This document shows positions 53,239 to 62,158 of a DNA stretch of 64,000 nt, piece by piece. The notes under the pieces are model-generated. The model ran no database searches. It was not told the DNA's origin and saw only the letters and a list, made by a program, of their open reading frames with translations. The DNA is from a bacterium. GTDB taxonomy: Bacteria; Cyanobacteriota; Vampirovibrionia; Gastranaerophilales; Gastranaerophilaceae. Location: positions 1-64,000 of the forward strand of contig JAFXHF010000005.1 of NCBI GenBank assembly GCA_017536545.1, given 5' to 3'. The translations under genes and the position numbers were made by a program. Positions within the stretch are counted from its first letter, which is position 1. Every line of letters starts with the position of its first letter.

Positions 53239-53241
53239 TAT

Positions 53242-53290
53242 AAAAAAATAGAGTTCTCAGAAATTTAATCTAACAGAACTCTATTTTTTA
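53242..53290. terminator. bidirectional intrinsic terminator
   Basis: AAAAAATAGAGTTCT and AGAACTCTATTTTTT, 15 bp around an 18-nt loop, between convergent genes. Confidence 0.88.
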
Positions 53291-55063
53291 TTAATCATTT
53301 GTTTTCTCAGGGATATCAAAAGAACAGCCCCTTATAAATGTAGAAGAAAGATCTTCTATTGCGAGTTTTAAAGTTTGAGAAGAATCATGAGGGTTTGCTA
53401 GCAATACGAACGAATCGTCGTATCCTACCACTGTATATGCGTGGTTTTGGAATATAGATACAGGTTCACCAGTTTCTATATTGATTGCTTTTTTATCTTT
53501 GTAAGCTCCACCAACAATACATACCTTATCACCACTCTTAATATCTTCAACAAATTGTTCATTTATGAAATTCGACATAAAACCAGAAGATTTTTGACCA
53601 TCTCCAATTAAAAGACTAAAGCCAAATTCAACATTTGCACCCGCAGTTATATCTTTATAGCCATTTTCATAGCAATATCTATTTGCAGCAATTTCAATTG
53701 CCCTTACATCTAAATCACCTGTAGAATATTCATTTGCCGCATATAATTCATCCTTAGATATGACATAATCTTTACCCTGAATGTTAACTGTAACACTTTT
53801 TAGCGTATCACCGTCTTTTTGTATTGTAATCATACTATTCAATAAATCTAAGCCTTTTTCTTTGCTTGCTAAGGCTTTTATTGATGACAACAACCAACAA
53901 TCCCCTGTTACTCCTTGTTTAAAGTTAGCATCAATTTTACCATTAGGTTCTTTTAACTCGACAGGTTTATCATTATCTAAACTACGCATTCTACCTTTCA
54001 CATGCAATACAAATGCATCATAAGTCGTCGGATCAGATTTAGTCACATTAAAAGTTGATAGAAGTTGAGAGGCAAGCCCTTTAATATCTTCAGTATAGCC
54101 ACCTTCTTTTTCAAGCTTAGAAATAAACACATCAAAGAAATATTCAATCTTTTCTGGACTCATTTTCCAGAAGCTTTCTATAAAGTTAAAATTATCTACA
54201 AAGTCATTAAATTCTTCTTCAGATAATTTCTTTATAATTTTATAATTAAAATCATCTTCACCATATAAAGTTGCAACGGTTTTACCATCGTAACCAGTTT
54301 TAGTTTTTCCATTAGGTAAAACCTCTGTTTTTACTCCAGTATTAGCATCTACGATTCGACTAATTTCGCCGTTTTCGTAGTGAGTTTCAGTTCGGTTATA
54401 CACATCAACAATTTTACGAACTTGTTCATCTCCATCAAAATATATTTCCAAACCATTTTTTTCAACTCTAGTCTTTTTACCATTTGAATAATATGTTGTA
54501 TCCTGATTTTCTTTTTTCTCAATTAAAGAATCAAACATGTTATATCTAAGTACTACAGATTTGTCCCCTTGCGAATATATGATTCGTGGAGATTTATCCA
54601 AATTCAAAACTTGCAATAAAGTTTCACCAGAAGCATCCCTCACTTCTACATAATCGTCTTCAACAGTGATTTGACAATTAGGGAAACTTTTTTCTAAAGA
54701 CTCATTTGTAAACATTTCTCTGGAAAATTTATTATTATCAGCGAAATAATTATACTCTTCAGATTCAAGTTGCTCACTATTTGCATCATTTTTGAAATCT
54801 TCGTCAGTTTTTACGCAAAAAATCTTGATTTTATTAAAAATACCATAACACTCCTCTACAACCCCCTTAAACACACCCCATTCTTTTTCATTTAAGAATC
54901 CATCACCCGTTTTATTTTCATCATCATTAACAACACTATCATTCTCAGTATCAACTTTGGCAAAAATCGAATTAAGCTTTTGTTTTTCATCTTTACTTAA
55001 TTTTTGCCCAGATAATTTTAAATATTCTTTAATGTCTGATATTGATACCTTGTCTATACTCAT
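53291..55063 (-). CDS. calpain-like cysteine protease with EF-hand-like N-terminus
   Basis: 590 residues. The C-terminal half is a calpain (C2) core: oxyanion Gln383 and nucleophile Cys389 in QGVTGDCWLLSSI, His541 in NHAYTVVGYDD and Asn557 in LLANPHD, so the Cys-His-Asn triad is complete. Residues 35-62 contain Asp/Asn-rich loops (DTENDSVVNDDE, KTGDGFLNEKEW) resembling EF-hands, hinting at Ca2+ control. Residues 185-260 are short Tyr/Asn/Gly repeats like antisense toxin-repeat or MORN-like hairpins (TYYSNGKK, IYFDGDEQ, HYENGEIS). No signal peptide. Confidence 0.85.
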   Translation of the reverse strand: MSIDKVSISDIKEYLKLSGQKLSKDEKQKLNSIFAKVDTENDSVVNDDENKTGDGFLNEKEWGVFKGVVEECYGIFNKIKIFCVKTDEDFKNDANSEQLESEEYNYFADNNKFSREMFTNESLEKSFPNCQITVEDDYVEVRDASGETLLQVLNLDKSPRIIYSQGDKSVVLRYNMFDSLIEKKENQDTTYYSNGKKTRVEKNGLEIYFDGDEQVRKIVDVYNRTETHYENGEISRIVDANTGVKTEVLPNGKTKTGYDGKTVATLYGEDDFNYKIIKKLSEEEFNDFVDNFNFIESFWKMSPEKIEYFFDVFISKLEKEGGYTEDIKGLASQLLSTFNVTKSDPTTYDAFVLHVKGRMRSLDNDKPVELKEPNGKIDANFKQGVTGDCWLLSSIKALASKEKGLDLLNSMITIQKDGDTLKSVTVNIQGKDYVISKDELYAANEYSTGDLDVRAIEIAANRYCYENGYKDITAGANVEFGFSLLIGDGQKSSGFMSNFINEQFVEDIKSGDKVCIVGGAYKDKKAINIETGEPVSIFQNHAYTVVGYDDSFVLLANPHDSSQTLKLAIEDLSSTFIRGCSFDIPEKTND

Positions 55064-55170
55064 AATTACCTTCTACATATAGAACGGCATATTTAAGTAA
55101 AAACTTGAGGAATATAAGCTAATTTATAAGAAATATTAAAAACATTCCTAACACATAACTAATAAGATAA

Positions 55171-55199
55171 TTGACGAAATATAAAAAAACACATATAAT
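55171..55199 (+). promoter_or_regulatory. promoter of the 6S-like RNA
   Basis: TTGACG, 17 nt, TATAAT, nearly perfect consensus. Predicted +1 is 55206, exactly where the long closing stem of the RNA begins. Confidence 0.75.
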
Positions 55200-55205
55200 A
55201 GAAAC

Positions 55206-55385
55206 AAGCTCTATATAGGCGTTAATTTTGTTCCTACATTTTTATAAATAGGGAGAGTTAACTCCATTGGCATTGAAGTATACCCGCCGATACTTGTATC
55301 GCCAGCGGGAAACGGAATATTCCAGGGTTCTCACCCACCTGCGAGTCCAGCAGGTAACAAAATCCGCTTATATGGGGCTTTTATT
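55206..55385 (+). ncRNA. ssrS: probable 6S RNA, about 180 nt
   Basis: The 396-nt gap between the calpain gene and the CpaE-like gene holds this RNA and two promoters. Its ends pair over 16 bp (55206-55221 with 55365-55380, several G-U), followed by ATTTTGTT/AACAAAAT (55225-55232 with 55356-55363). Inside is a bubble: an unpaired AT-rich 5' side and a small hairpin ACCTGC/GCAGGT on the 3' side. Beyond it a broken stem (GGGAGAG with CTCACCC) leads to an apical hairpin CCCGCCGATA/TATCGCCAGCGGG. Closing stem, bubble with 3'-side hairpin, apical stem and length are those of 6S RNA, which mimics an open promoter and binds RNA polymerase. The T-rich tail could terminate it. Not aligned to a model. 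Confidence 0.7.
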
Positions 55386-55409
55386 ATTGACTACATTTGT
55401 TATTCAACC

Positions 55410-55438
55410 TTGCACAGCCCTCCCCGATATGTTATAAT
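55410..55438 (+). promoter_or_regulatory. promoter of the CpaE-like gene
   Basis: TTGCAC, 17 nt, TATAAT; predicted +1 near 55445, 15 nt before the ATG, leaving a very short leader with GGGTAGG. Confidence 0.65.
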
Positions 55439-55459
55439 GGAACTAAGGGTAGGTGTAGA

Positions 55460-56635
55460 ATGCAAAAGATCTCAACGTTAATACTTTCAGAAGAATTATC
55501 AACAACAGAAGTTTTAAAACTTTTTGTTAGTGAATTTGATAATTTAGAATTACTAGATTCAACTTCTGTGTACTCAGATATTCTTGAAATCATCTCAAAT
55601 ATTTCAGGAAAATCAATATTTATCGTTGACTTATCTACAAACAAACCGCTCAAACTTGACCTTATGCTAAAAGTATCTCAACAATGCCCAAATTGTAAGA
55701 TTTTAGCATTATCTGATAACCCATCAGTTGACTTGATCATTCAAATTATGCGAGCTGGAGCTAGAGAATTTATTGCTGTACCTATCATTAAAAACGAGTT
55801 TTTTGAAGCAATAAACAAGATCGTTACTCAATTTGAAGAGCCTAAAAGAAATAATAAATGTAAAATTATTTCAGTATTTTCAAATAAAGGCGGTATCGGC
55901 AAAACATCGCTTGCTTCAAATTTAGCTTTGGAACTTTCTAAAATCACAAAAGAAAATGTTGCCCTAATCGATATGAACTTCCAAATGGGTGACATTACAA
56001 CGTTCTTAGACTTAAAACCTTCATTCAATATTTCATACATGCTTGAAAATATTGATAAAATTAACGACACATTTTTATTAAGCACACTAGAAAGATACAA
56101 AAACACAAGTTTGTACATTTTGGCAGATCCGCCATATTTCAAACAAGCGGATAATATTCAGCCAAAACAAATCACAAAACTATTCAACACATTAAAAGAA
56201 ACTTTTTCATATATTATTGTAGACGCAGAAGCAAGTTTTGAAGGCAAAAACATTGCAGCCCTCGACAATTCTGATATGATTTTGCTAGTAACTGTTGCAA
56301 ACTTACCTGCACTAAGAAATACTCAAAGATGCTTAGAATTGTTTGAAAAACTTGGTTATGAAAAAGACAAAACGCAAATTGTCGTTAACCGATATATGGA
56401 AAATGACGAAATCAAAGAAACTGATGTTGAAAAAGTTCTTTCTAGATCAATTTATTGGAAGATACCAAACAACTATTTTGCAATTATGTCTGCAATCAAT
56501 AAAGGTGTGCCTGTTAGCTCGATTAACAGCACTACAAATATTGCACAAAGCTATAAGGACTTAGCTCAACATATTTCAGACAACTTATACAGACAAAATA
56601 TGGTTAAAAAATTTGAAAATATACTAAATCAGTAG
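55460..56635 (+). CDS. CpaE/TadZ-like MinD-family ATPase
   Basis: 391 residues from the ATG at 55460, which fits the promoter and the GGGTAGG site. The N-terminal 120 residues are a receiver-like domain (IFIVDLST, KILALSDNPS, RAGAREFIAVPI) lacking the usual acidic pocket. The second part is a MinD/ParA-type ATPase with deviant Walker A NKGGIGKTS (142-150), VALIDMNFQMGD, YIIVDAEAS and VTVANLPALRNTQR. This architecture is that of CpaE/TadZ, which positions type IV/Flp pilus machines at a pole. A small partner follows after 10 nt; no tad secretion genes are adjacent. Confidence 0.87.
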   Translation: MQKISTLILSEELSTTEVLKLFVSEFDNLELLDSTSVYSDILEIISNISGKSIFIVDLSTNKPLKLDLMLKVSQQCPNCKILALSDNPSVDLIIQIMRAGAREFIAVPIIKNEFFEAINKIVTQFEEPKRNNKCKIISVFSNKGGIGKTSLASNLALELSKITKENVALIDMNFQMGDITTFLDLKPSFNISYMLENIDKINDTFLLSTLERYKNTSLYILADPPYFKQADNIQPKQITKLFNTLKETFSYIIVDAEASFEGKNIAALDNSDMILLVTVANLPALRNTQRCLELFEKLGYEKDKTQIVVNRYMENDEIKETDVEKVLSRSIYWKIPNNYFAIMSAINKGVPVSSINSTTNIAQSYKDLAQHISDNLYRQNMVKKFENILNQ

Positions 56636-56645
56636 GGGAGAAAAA

Positions 56646-57035
56646 ATGGGATTAGCAGAGAGATTTAAAGATAGATTAGCAAAAAGAGATATTTTCACAA
56701 AAAATAATGAAGAAAGCTATATCTCAACACCAATTACACAAAACATTACAGTACAACCAAAGACCCTACATTCAGGATCTATGGAACCTGTAAATTCATT
56801 ATCTGAACTTCCACAAATTGATTGTGACAAGTTTGAAGACTTAGAATCTGAAATTATTGATAAAATCAGAAAAACACCATATTGGGAAGAATATTCAACA
56901 ATAAGACAAGAAAAAATGATTGGATCATACTTCGATAAACGAATCGCAAGCGGCAGATATTCTTACATAAAACATTCAACAAAAGATAAAACAAGTTTTA
57001 TCGAAAATATTTTAGCCCTAGCTAATAACAGATAA
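56646..57035 (+). CDS. small partner of the CpaE-like ATPase, unknown
   Basis: 129 residues, AGGGGAG site. A basic amphipathic N-terminus (MGLAERFKDRLAKRDIF), a Thr/Pro-rich linker, and a compact helical C-terminal part (DLESEIIDKIRKTPYWEEYS, MIGSYFDKRI). No family recognised. Its 10-nt spacing to the ATPase and shared terminator suggest it works with it, perhaps as an adaptor. Confidence 0.7.
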   Translation: MGLAERFKDRLAKRDIFTKNNEESYISTPITQNITVQPKTLHSGSMEPVNSLSELPQIDCDKFEDLESEIIDKIRKTPYWEEYSTIRQEKMIGSYFDKRIASGRYSYIKHSTKDKTSFIENILALANNR

Positions 57036-57075
57036 AAGAAGGCGGCGGTGAAAATTTCACCGCCGCCTCTTTATT
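57036..57075. terminator. GC-rich bidirectional terminator
   Basis: GGCGGCGGTGAAA/TTTCACCGCCGCC, unusually GC-rich for this DNA, flanked by A- and T-rich runs; between convergent genes. Confidence 0.85.
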
Positions 57076-57084
57076 ATCCATTAC

Positions 57085-57993
57085 CTAAATTTCATTTTCT
57101 GTAGGCTCAATTTCATTTTTATAAACTTCAACATACATATCTGTTGCTGCGAATTGTACAATACCTGTCGCATAACTTTGGATAAGTGCTGCAATTGTTG
57201 TAAACGGTAAAGTTAATAGAATTGAAGCTGGTGAGAATACAGCTTTTTCAGCAGCCTCTTCTGTGCCTGCAAACAACGCAAAGATAATTGGGAATACCAT
57301 CGCAAAAAGAATAAATATAAACCCAACAATCTGAGCAACTGTACCAACAACCATATTTGCTAGAATCATTTTTAAGAATACCATCATTGTACTTTTGAAA
57401 GATTTCTTGATATATCTTACCAAAGTTAATGGATTAAAATATTCAGCCCTGTACACCAAATCCTTTGAAAAGTTAAATATGATATAGTTAAGGAACGGTG
57501 ATAGAATAAGCGATACAATAATTGATAAAAATAGTAATAATAACCCTATTAAGATTAAACCAACTATTCCAGCAACATTACCACTTAATGCGATACTTCC
57601 TGCAACTATAGCCACAATAGGTGCAACAAAGAATAAACCAAAATAAATCAAATAATAGATACCCCAAACAAAAATTAATGGTAATATTTTAAGACCTTTT
57701 TCAAACATTTCAGTATTTACTTTAGGAATACCAGTAATTGCGTTCAATCTATCTCTATTGAAGTCTACGCTAAAGCCCATTAAAAAGATTAATGGCACAA
57801 TTGATAACAAAGCAAATAACGCCACAAATGCCAAAACCATAGGCAATGCTTCTTTTGGAGTTTCTTTATCAACCCAGCTGGCAAAACCACCTAGAATAGA
57901 AGGCAATATAAGTAATAAAACGTACCAAAAATGACGTTTTTTAACTTCATCACATCTGTACAAATCCTTAAACGCTTTGAGAATTCTTTCCAT
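57085..57993 (-). CDS. DUF4013-like polytopic membrane protein
   Basis: 302 residues with about six hydrophobic segments (FWYVLLLILPSILGGFASW, VLAFVALFALLSIVPLIFL, APIVAIVAGSIAL, LILIGLLLLFLSIIVSLIL). The layout and the FNPLTLVRYIKKSFKS segment fit DUF4013, a family of unknown function. It resembles in general plan the protein at 60236-61003 (both have an FNPL-type loop), which may be a distant relative. Confidence 0.72.
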   Translation of the reverse strand: MERILKAFKDLYRCDEVKKRHFWYVLLLILPSILGGFASWVDKETPKEALPMVLAFVALFALLSIVPLIFLMGFSVDFNRDRLNAITGIPKVNTEMFEKGLKILPLIFVWGIYYLIYFGLFFVAPIVAIVAGSIALSGNVAGIVGLILIGLLLLFLSIIVSLILSPFLNYIIFNFSKDLVYRAEYFNPLTLVRYIKKSFKSTMMVFLKMILANMVVGTVAQIVGFIFILFAMVFPIIFALFAGTEEAAEKAVFSPASILLTLPFTTIAALIQSYATGIVQFAATDMYVEVYKNEIEPTENEI

Positions 57994-58149
57994 AACACAA
58001 CCTTTCTTGATGTATAAATATTCTAATATCTAACGTATTCTCTTACAAATTTGGCAAAGCCAAACAATAACATAATAAATCTCATAATACTACCTCGTTG
58101 ATTATTATAACGGACGATTTGTCTTTTTCTTTAATTATATTTATAGCTT

Positions 58150-58167
58150 TTTACAAAAAGTTACAAC
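58150..58167 (+). promoter_or_regulatory. HLR1-like box overlapping the uvrB -35
   Basis: TTTACAAA-AA-GTTACAAC matches the RpaB consensus at 15 of 16 positions. The second repeat contains the predicted -35 (TTACAA, 58161-58166), a position expected for repression. Confidence 0.5.
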
Positions 58168-58190
58168 AAAAAGAGATTTTGTACTAAAAT
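58161..58190 (+). promoter_or_regulatory. uvrB promoter, start at the ATG
   Basis: TTACAA, 18 nt, TAAAAT, then 6 nt to the ATG at 58197. No ribosome site fits between, so the mRNA is probably leaderless. Confidence 0.5.
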
Positions 58191-58196
58191 ACTGAT

Positions 58197-60185
58197 ATGG
58201 AATATAGAAAGTTCAAAATCAATTCAAAATACTCTCCTGCAGGCGATCAACCAAAGGCAATCAATGAACTTGTTGAAGGGCTGAACAAAGGTTATGATAC
58301 CCAAACATTACTTGGGATTACTGGATCTGGAAAGACATTCACAATAGCAAATGTTATTGAAAAAGTACAAAAACCAACACTAATTATTGCCCACAACAAA
58401 ACCCTTGCAGCACAATTGTATAACGAATTTAAAGAACTTTTCCCAGACAACGCAGTCGAATACTTCATAAGCTACTACGATTATTATCAACCAGAAGCTT
58501 ATATTCCACGAACTGATACATATATTGAAAAGTCATCTTCAATTAATGAAGAAATTGACCGCCTCCGCCACAATACAACAAGAAGCTTATACGAAAGAAA
58601 CGATGTTATTGTAATTTCTTCAGTAAGTTGTATTTACGGCTTAGGTTTACCAGAAAACTACTTTAGAGGTTCTGTTGAAATCAAAGTCGGTGACGAAATA
58701 GACAGAGATGATATGCTAAAACACTTTGTCAATGTTCGTTATGAGCGTAACGACTTAGAATTAAAATGTTCAACCTTTAGAGCACGTGGCGATATTGTCG
58801 AAATTATGCCTGCGTATGAAAAAATCATCACAAGATTTTACTTTTTCGGAGACGAAATTGAAAAAATAGTTAGAATAGATAATGTTTCAGGCGAAATTAT
58901 AGAAACACCACAATCTGTTGTAATTTATCCAGCAGTTCACTATTTGTCAGATGACGATAACGTTGAAGAAACTATTGACCTTATCAAACAAGAACTTCAA
59001 CAAAGACTTGTTGAACTAAACAACGAAAATAAACTTATCGAAGCACAACGATTAGAACAACGAGTTAAATATGATATAGAAATGATTAAAGAAATGGGGT
59101 ACTGCACAGGTATCGAAAATTATTCAAGGATTATAGAACGCCGACCAGCAGGCTCAGCTCCTGCAACACTATTAGACTACTTTCCAGACGACTTTCTGAC
59201 TGTTGTCGATGAATCTCACGTAACTCTACCTCAAATTAAAGGAATGAGTCACGGAGATGCTGCACGTAAAAAAGTCCTCGTTGATTACGGCTTTAGATTA
59301 CCTTGTGCTAAAGACAACAGACCTTTAACAAATAGTGAATTTTACGACAAAGTTAAACAAAAAATCTACATTTCTGCAACTCCTGCGGATTTCGAACAAG
59401 ATACATCAGCTCAAATTGTTGAACAAATTATCAGACCTACAGGTTTGTTAGACCCTAAAGTTTCGGTTCGCCCAATTGACACACAAATTCAAGACCTAAA
59501 AGCGGAAATAAAAAAACGTGCAGAAAAAGATGAACGTATCTTAATTACAACTCTAACAAAACGCATGGCAGAAGATTTAACAGATTTCTTTGTACAAGAG
59601 GGAATTCGGGTACGATACCTGCACAGTGAAATCAAGTCAATCGAACGTGTTGAAATTTTGAGAGATTTAAGACTAGGTGAATTTGATGTTTTAATCGGGG
59701 TTAACCTATTAAGAGAAGGACTTGATATCCCTGAAGTTTCGCTTGTTGCAATTATGGATGCAGACAAAGAAGGATTTTTACGTTCAGATACTAGTTTAAT
59801 TCAAACAATAGGGCGTGCAGCTAGAAACGCTTGCGGTGAAGTTATCATGTATGCAGACAAAATAACCGACTCAATGGATAGAGCAATTAAAGAAACCGAA
59901 CGCAGAAGAAAACTTCAAATAGAACATAATAATAAATATGGAATTATTCCACAAACTATTAAAAAACCAATCGAAAATAACCTTCTTTCATTAGTTGCAA
60001 GTTACAGAGATTTAGAAGATATTGTAGCAGAAGAAATGGTTGATTTGGGAATCGAGAAGAAAGACTTACCAAAGCTTATTGACAAACTTGAAAAAGATAT
60101 GCACAAAGCTGCAAAAATTCTTGATTTTGAACGAGCTGCACAAATTCGGGATCAATTAAAGAAATTGAGAGAAATGAAAAACTAA
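58197..60185 (+). CDS. uvrB: excinuclease ABC subunit B
   Basis: Damage-verifying helicase of nucleotide excision repair. 662 residues, full length. Walker A GITGSGKTF, the beta-hairpin region YYDYYQPEAYIPRTDTYIEK, helicase motifs (VVDESHVTLPQI, ISATPADFE, VLIGVNLLREGLDIPEVSLV, QTIGRAARN) and the C-terminal UVR motif (LEKDMHKAAKILDFERAAQI). Single gene with a probable leaderless start and an HLR1-like box in its promoter. Confidence 0.98.
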   Translation: MEYRKFKINSKYSPAGDQPKAINELVEGLNKGYDTQTLLGITGSGKTFTIANVIEKVQKPTLIIAHNKTLAAQLYNEFKELFPDNAVEYFISYYDYYQPEAYIPRTDTYIEKSSSINEEIDRLRHNTTRSLYERNDVIVISSVSCIYGLGLPENYFRGSVEIKVGDEIDRDDMLKHFVNVRYERNDLELKCSTFRARGDIVEIMPAYEKIITRFYFFGDEIEKIVRIDNVSGEIIETPQSVVIYPAVHYLSDDDNVEETIDLIKQELQQRLVELNNENKLIEAQRLEQRVKYDIEMIKEMGYCTGIENYSRIIERRPAGSAPATLLDYFPDDFLTVVDESHVTLPQIKGMSHGDAARKKVLVDYGFRLPCAKDNRPLTNSEFYDKVKQKIYISATPADFEQDTSAQIVEQIIRPTGLLDPKVSVRPIDTQIQDLKAEIKKRAEKDERILITTLTKRMAEDLTDFFVQEGIRVRYLHSEIKSIERVEILRDLRLGEFDVLIGVNLLREGLDIPEVSLVAIMDADKEGFLRSDTSLIQTIGRAARNACGEVIMYADKITDSMDRAIKETERRRKLQIEHNNKYGIIPQTIKKPIENNLLSLVASYRDLEDIVAEEMVDLGIEKKDLPKLIDKLEKDMHKAAKILDFERAAQIRDQLKKLREMKN

Positions 60186-60217
60186 AAAAGCCCCAAACTT
60201 ATGTTTGAGGCTTTTTA
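60184..60217. terminator. bidirectional intrinsic terminator
   Basis: AAAAAGCCCCAAAC, loop TTAT, GTTTGAGGCTTTTT with one C-A mismatch on plus (G-U on minus); between uvrB and the convergent membrane-protein gene. Confidence 0.85.
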
Positions 60218-60235
60218 ATAAATTTATTATTTATC

Positions 60236-61003
60236 TTATGGTTTACCTTGATACATATCGTCTGCTGAAACAATCATATCAATTTGACAATTTTCATCAT
60301 ATTCTTCATTGTTACCTTTGATATGTTCATATGCACATTGTGCCAAATAATTAGACAACATTGAGATATTAACGATTAATACCATACAGCAATATGCAAT
60401 GAAGCCCCAGTGAGTAAATGGCAATTTAAAGAAAAAGAACAAATATGCCACTGGAACTATTAACACAATGTTAGCAACTGCAAGCTGAGGAACAAAGAAT
60501 AAAAATGCAATCAATACATCAATACAAGATTCAGTGATAACCTTGTAATTATATCCTTCTTTCATTTTCAAGTATTTTGCAAATGACAAATATGATGTGA
60601 AAACAATAGAAAACAGAATTGACCATACAATTACTTTAAAAATTATAGGTAGATAAGGAATATCTACAGGTAATTTAACAGCTTTAATAATAAGTTTACC
60701 TAGATTGTAGAAAAGCAACAAATGCGGCACAACAACAACTAAAGTTTTACCTAAAGCTTTTAAATAGTGTAGAGGATTAAATGTTAAAATTTCTTTCTTA
60801 TTCATTCGGACATTGTTAATACCAGCTGTTAGCAAGCCGAGTAAAAACATACCCACAATAAATGCCCAGAACTCAAATTGTTCCATTTTGCCTTGCATAA
60901 ACAATGCAACAACAAAGTTTACAGGAATAGAATAAGCGACGATTTTAACATAAGCAAAATCCTCACTAAATGCTTCTTGAAATGCGTCAACGATTGATGC
61001 CAT
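60236..61003 (-). CDS. polytopic membrane protein, unknown
   Basis: 255 residues with about six hydrophobic segments (VAYSIPVNFVVALFMQG, FWAFIVGMFLLGLLTAGI, TLVVVVPHLLLFYNLGKLI, SILFSIVFTSYLSFAKY, VLIAFLFFVPQLAVANIVLI). A loop reads LTFNPLHYLKALGKT, comparable to FNPLTLVRYIKKSFKS in the protein at 57085, and the C-terminus is acidic and cytoplasmic. Possible DUF4013 relative. It follows pilT after 74 nt on the same strand, with a hairpin between. Confidence 0.65.
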   Translation of the reverse strand: MASIVDAFQEAFSEDFAYVKIVAYSIPVNFVVALFMQGKMEQFEFWAFIVGMFLLGLLTAGINNVRMNKKEILTFNPLHYLKALGKTLVVVVPHLLLFYNLGKLIIKAVKLPVDIPYLPIIFKVIVWSILFSIVFTSYLSFAKYLKMKEGYNYKVITESCIDVLIAFLFFVPQLAVANIVLIVPVAYLFFFFKLPFTHWGFIAYCCMVLIVNISMLSNYLAQCAYEHIKGNNEEYDENCQIDMIVSADDMYQGKP

Positions 61004-61045
61004 ATAAATCTCCTATATATTAAAGTTGTGACAAAATTTTATCTG

Positions 61046-61068
61046 AGAGAGGGGATATACCCCTCTCT
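61046..61068 (-). terminator. terminator-like hairpin after pilT
   Basis: AGAGAGGGG, 5-nt loop, CCCCTCTCT on both strands; the following T run on the minus strand is imperfect (AGATAAAATTTT). Confidence 0.55.
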
Positions 61069-61077
61069 AGCTATATT

Positions 61078-62145
61078 TTAACCTTGAATTAAACGTTTTA
61101 ATTCAGCTGGTTTTGAAGATTTAGAAAGAGCATCTTCAACAGTAACCAAGCCTTGTTTATACAACGCAGCAAGAGCTGATTCAAGAGTTTGCATACCAGA
61201 ACCAGAACTTGTTTGAATTGTTGAATAAATTTGTGCAGCTTTAGCTTCACGAATCAAGTTCGCAATCGCAGGAGTAACAACCATGATTTCTTGAGCCATT
61301 ACACGGCCTTTTTTAGAACCATCTGGCTGACGTTTTGGAAGAAGTGTTTGTGAAAATACTGCAACCAAAGAGTTTGCCAACTGTACACGAATTTGTTGTT
61401 GTTGACCTTCAGGGAATACGTCGATGATACGGTCAATAGTTTGAGAAGCTGAAGAGGTGTGAAGTGTACCGAACACCAAGTGACCTGTTTCTGCAGCTGT
61501 CAATGCTAACGCAATAGTTTCGTGGTCACGCATCTCACCTACCAGAATGATATCTGGGTCTTCACGAAGTGCTGACTTAAGAGCGTTGGCAAATGATCTT
61601 GTATCCATACCCAACTCACGTTGGTGAATAATTGAAACTTTTGAAGTGTGAACAAATTCGACAGGGTCTTCGATTGTCAAAATATGTTCTGGTCTTGTTC
61701 TGTTGATATAGTCGATCATCGCAGCCAATGTAGTAGATTTACCGGAACCAGTAGGACCTGTTACTAGAACCAAACCACGTGGTTTTTCTGCAATTGTAGT
61801 TACAATTGGAGGCATACCCAACTCTTCTAATTGAGGTGCAGTTGTCGCAATTGTACGGAATGCTGCCGCATAACAACCTTTATCCTTATAGAAGTTAACC
61901 CTGAAACGACCGATATTTTCTACACCATAAGAAAAGTCCAATTCCCATTCTTGCTCTAGGTGTCTTCTTTGTTCATTTGACATCATTGGGAACAACAAAG
62001 CTTCAACATCTTCAGATGATAAAACTGGATGATCCAATCTTGTCAATTTACCGTCTATACGAGCAACAGGAGGCAACTTATTTGAAATGTGTAAGTCGGA
62101 TCCGCCACGGTCAACTAATTCTTTTAATAAATCTTCAATAATCAT
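61078..62145 (-). CDS. pilT: type IV pilus retraction ATPase PilT
   Basis: 355 residues. PAS-like N-terminal domain (LVDRGGSDLHISNKLPP), Walker A GPTGSGKSTTLAAMIDYI, Asp box (LTIEDPVEFVH), Walker B (LREDPDIILVGEMRD), His box (GHLVFGTLHTSSA) and the PilT-type AIRNLIRE segment as AIANLIREAKAAQ. It powers pilus retraction for twitching or DNA uptake. An 83-residue gene lies 13 nt upstream. Confidence 0.96.
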   Translation of the reverse strand: MIIEDLLKELVDRGGSDLHISNKLPPVARIDGKLTRLDHPVLSSEDVEALLFPMMSNEQRRHLEQEWELDFSYGVENIGRFRVNFYKDKGCYAAAFRTIATTAPQLEELGMPPIVTTIAEKPRGLVLVTGPTGSGKSTTLAAMIDYINRTRPEHILTIEDPVEFVHTSKVSIIHQRELGMDTRSFANALKSALREDPDIILVGEMRDHETIALALTAAETGHLVFGTLHTSSASQTIDRIIDVFPEGQQQQIRVQLANSLVAVFSQTLLPKRQPDGSKKGRVMAQEIMVVTPAIANLIREAKAAQIYSTIQTSSGSGMQTLESALAALYKQGLVTVEDALSKSSKPAELKRLIQG

Positions 62146-62158
62146 TTTTACACCACCA

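Noticed and set aside
55206-55385. Riboswitch or T-box leader for the CpaE-like gene
   Set aside because: No T-box, TPP, cobalamin or SAM core motif seen; the gene has its own promoter downstream and the RNA ends in a T-rich stretch before it.
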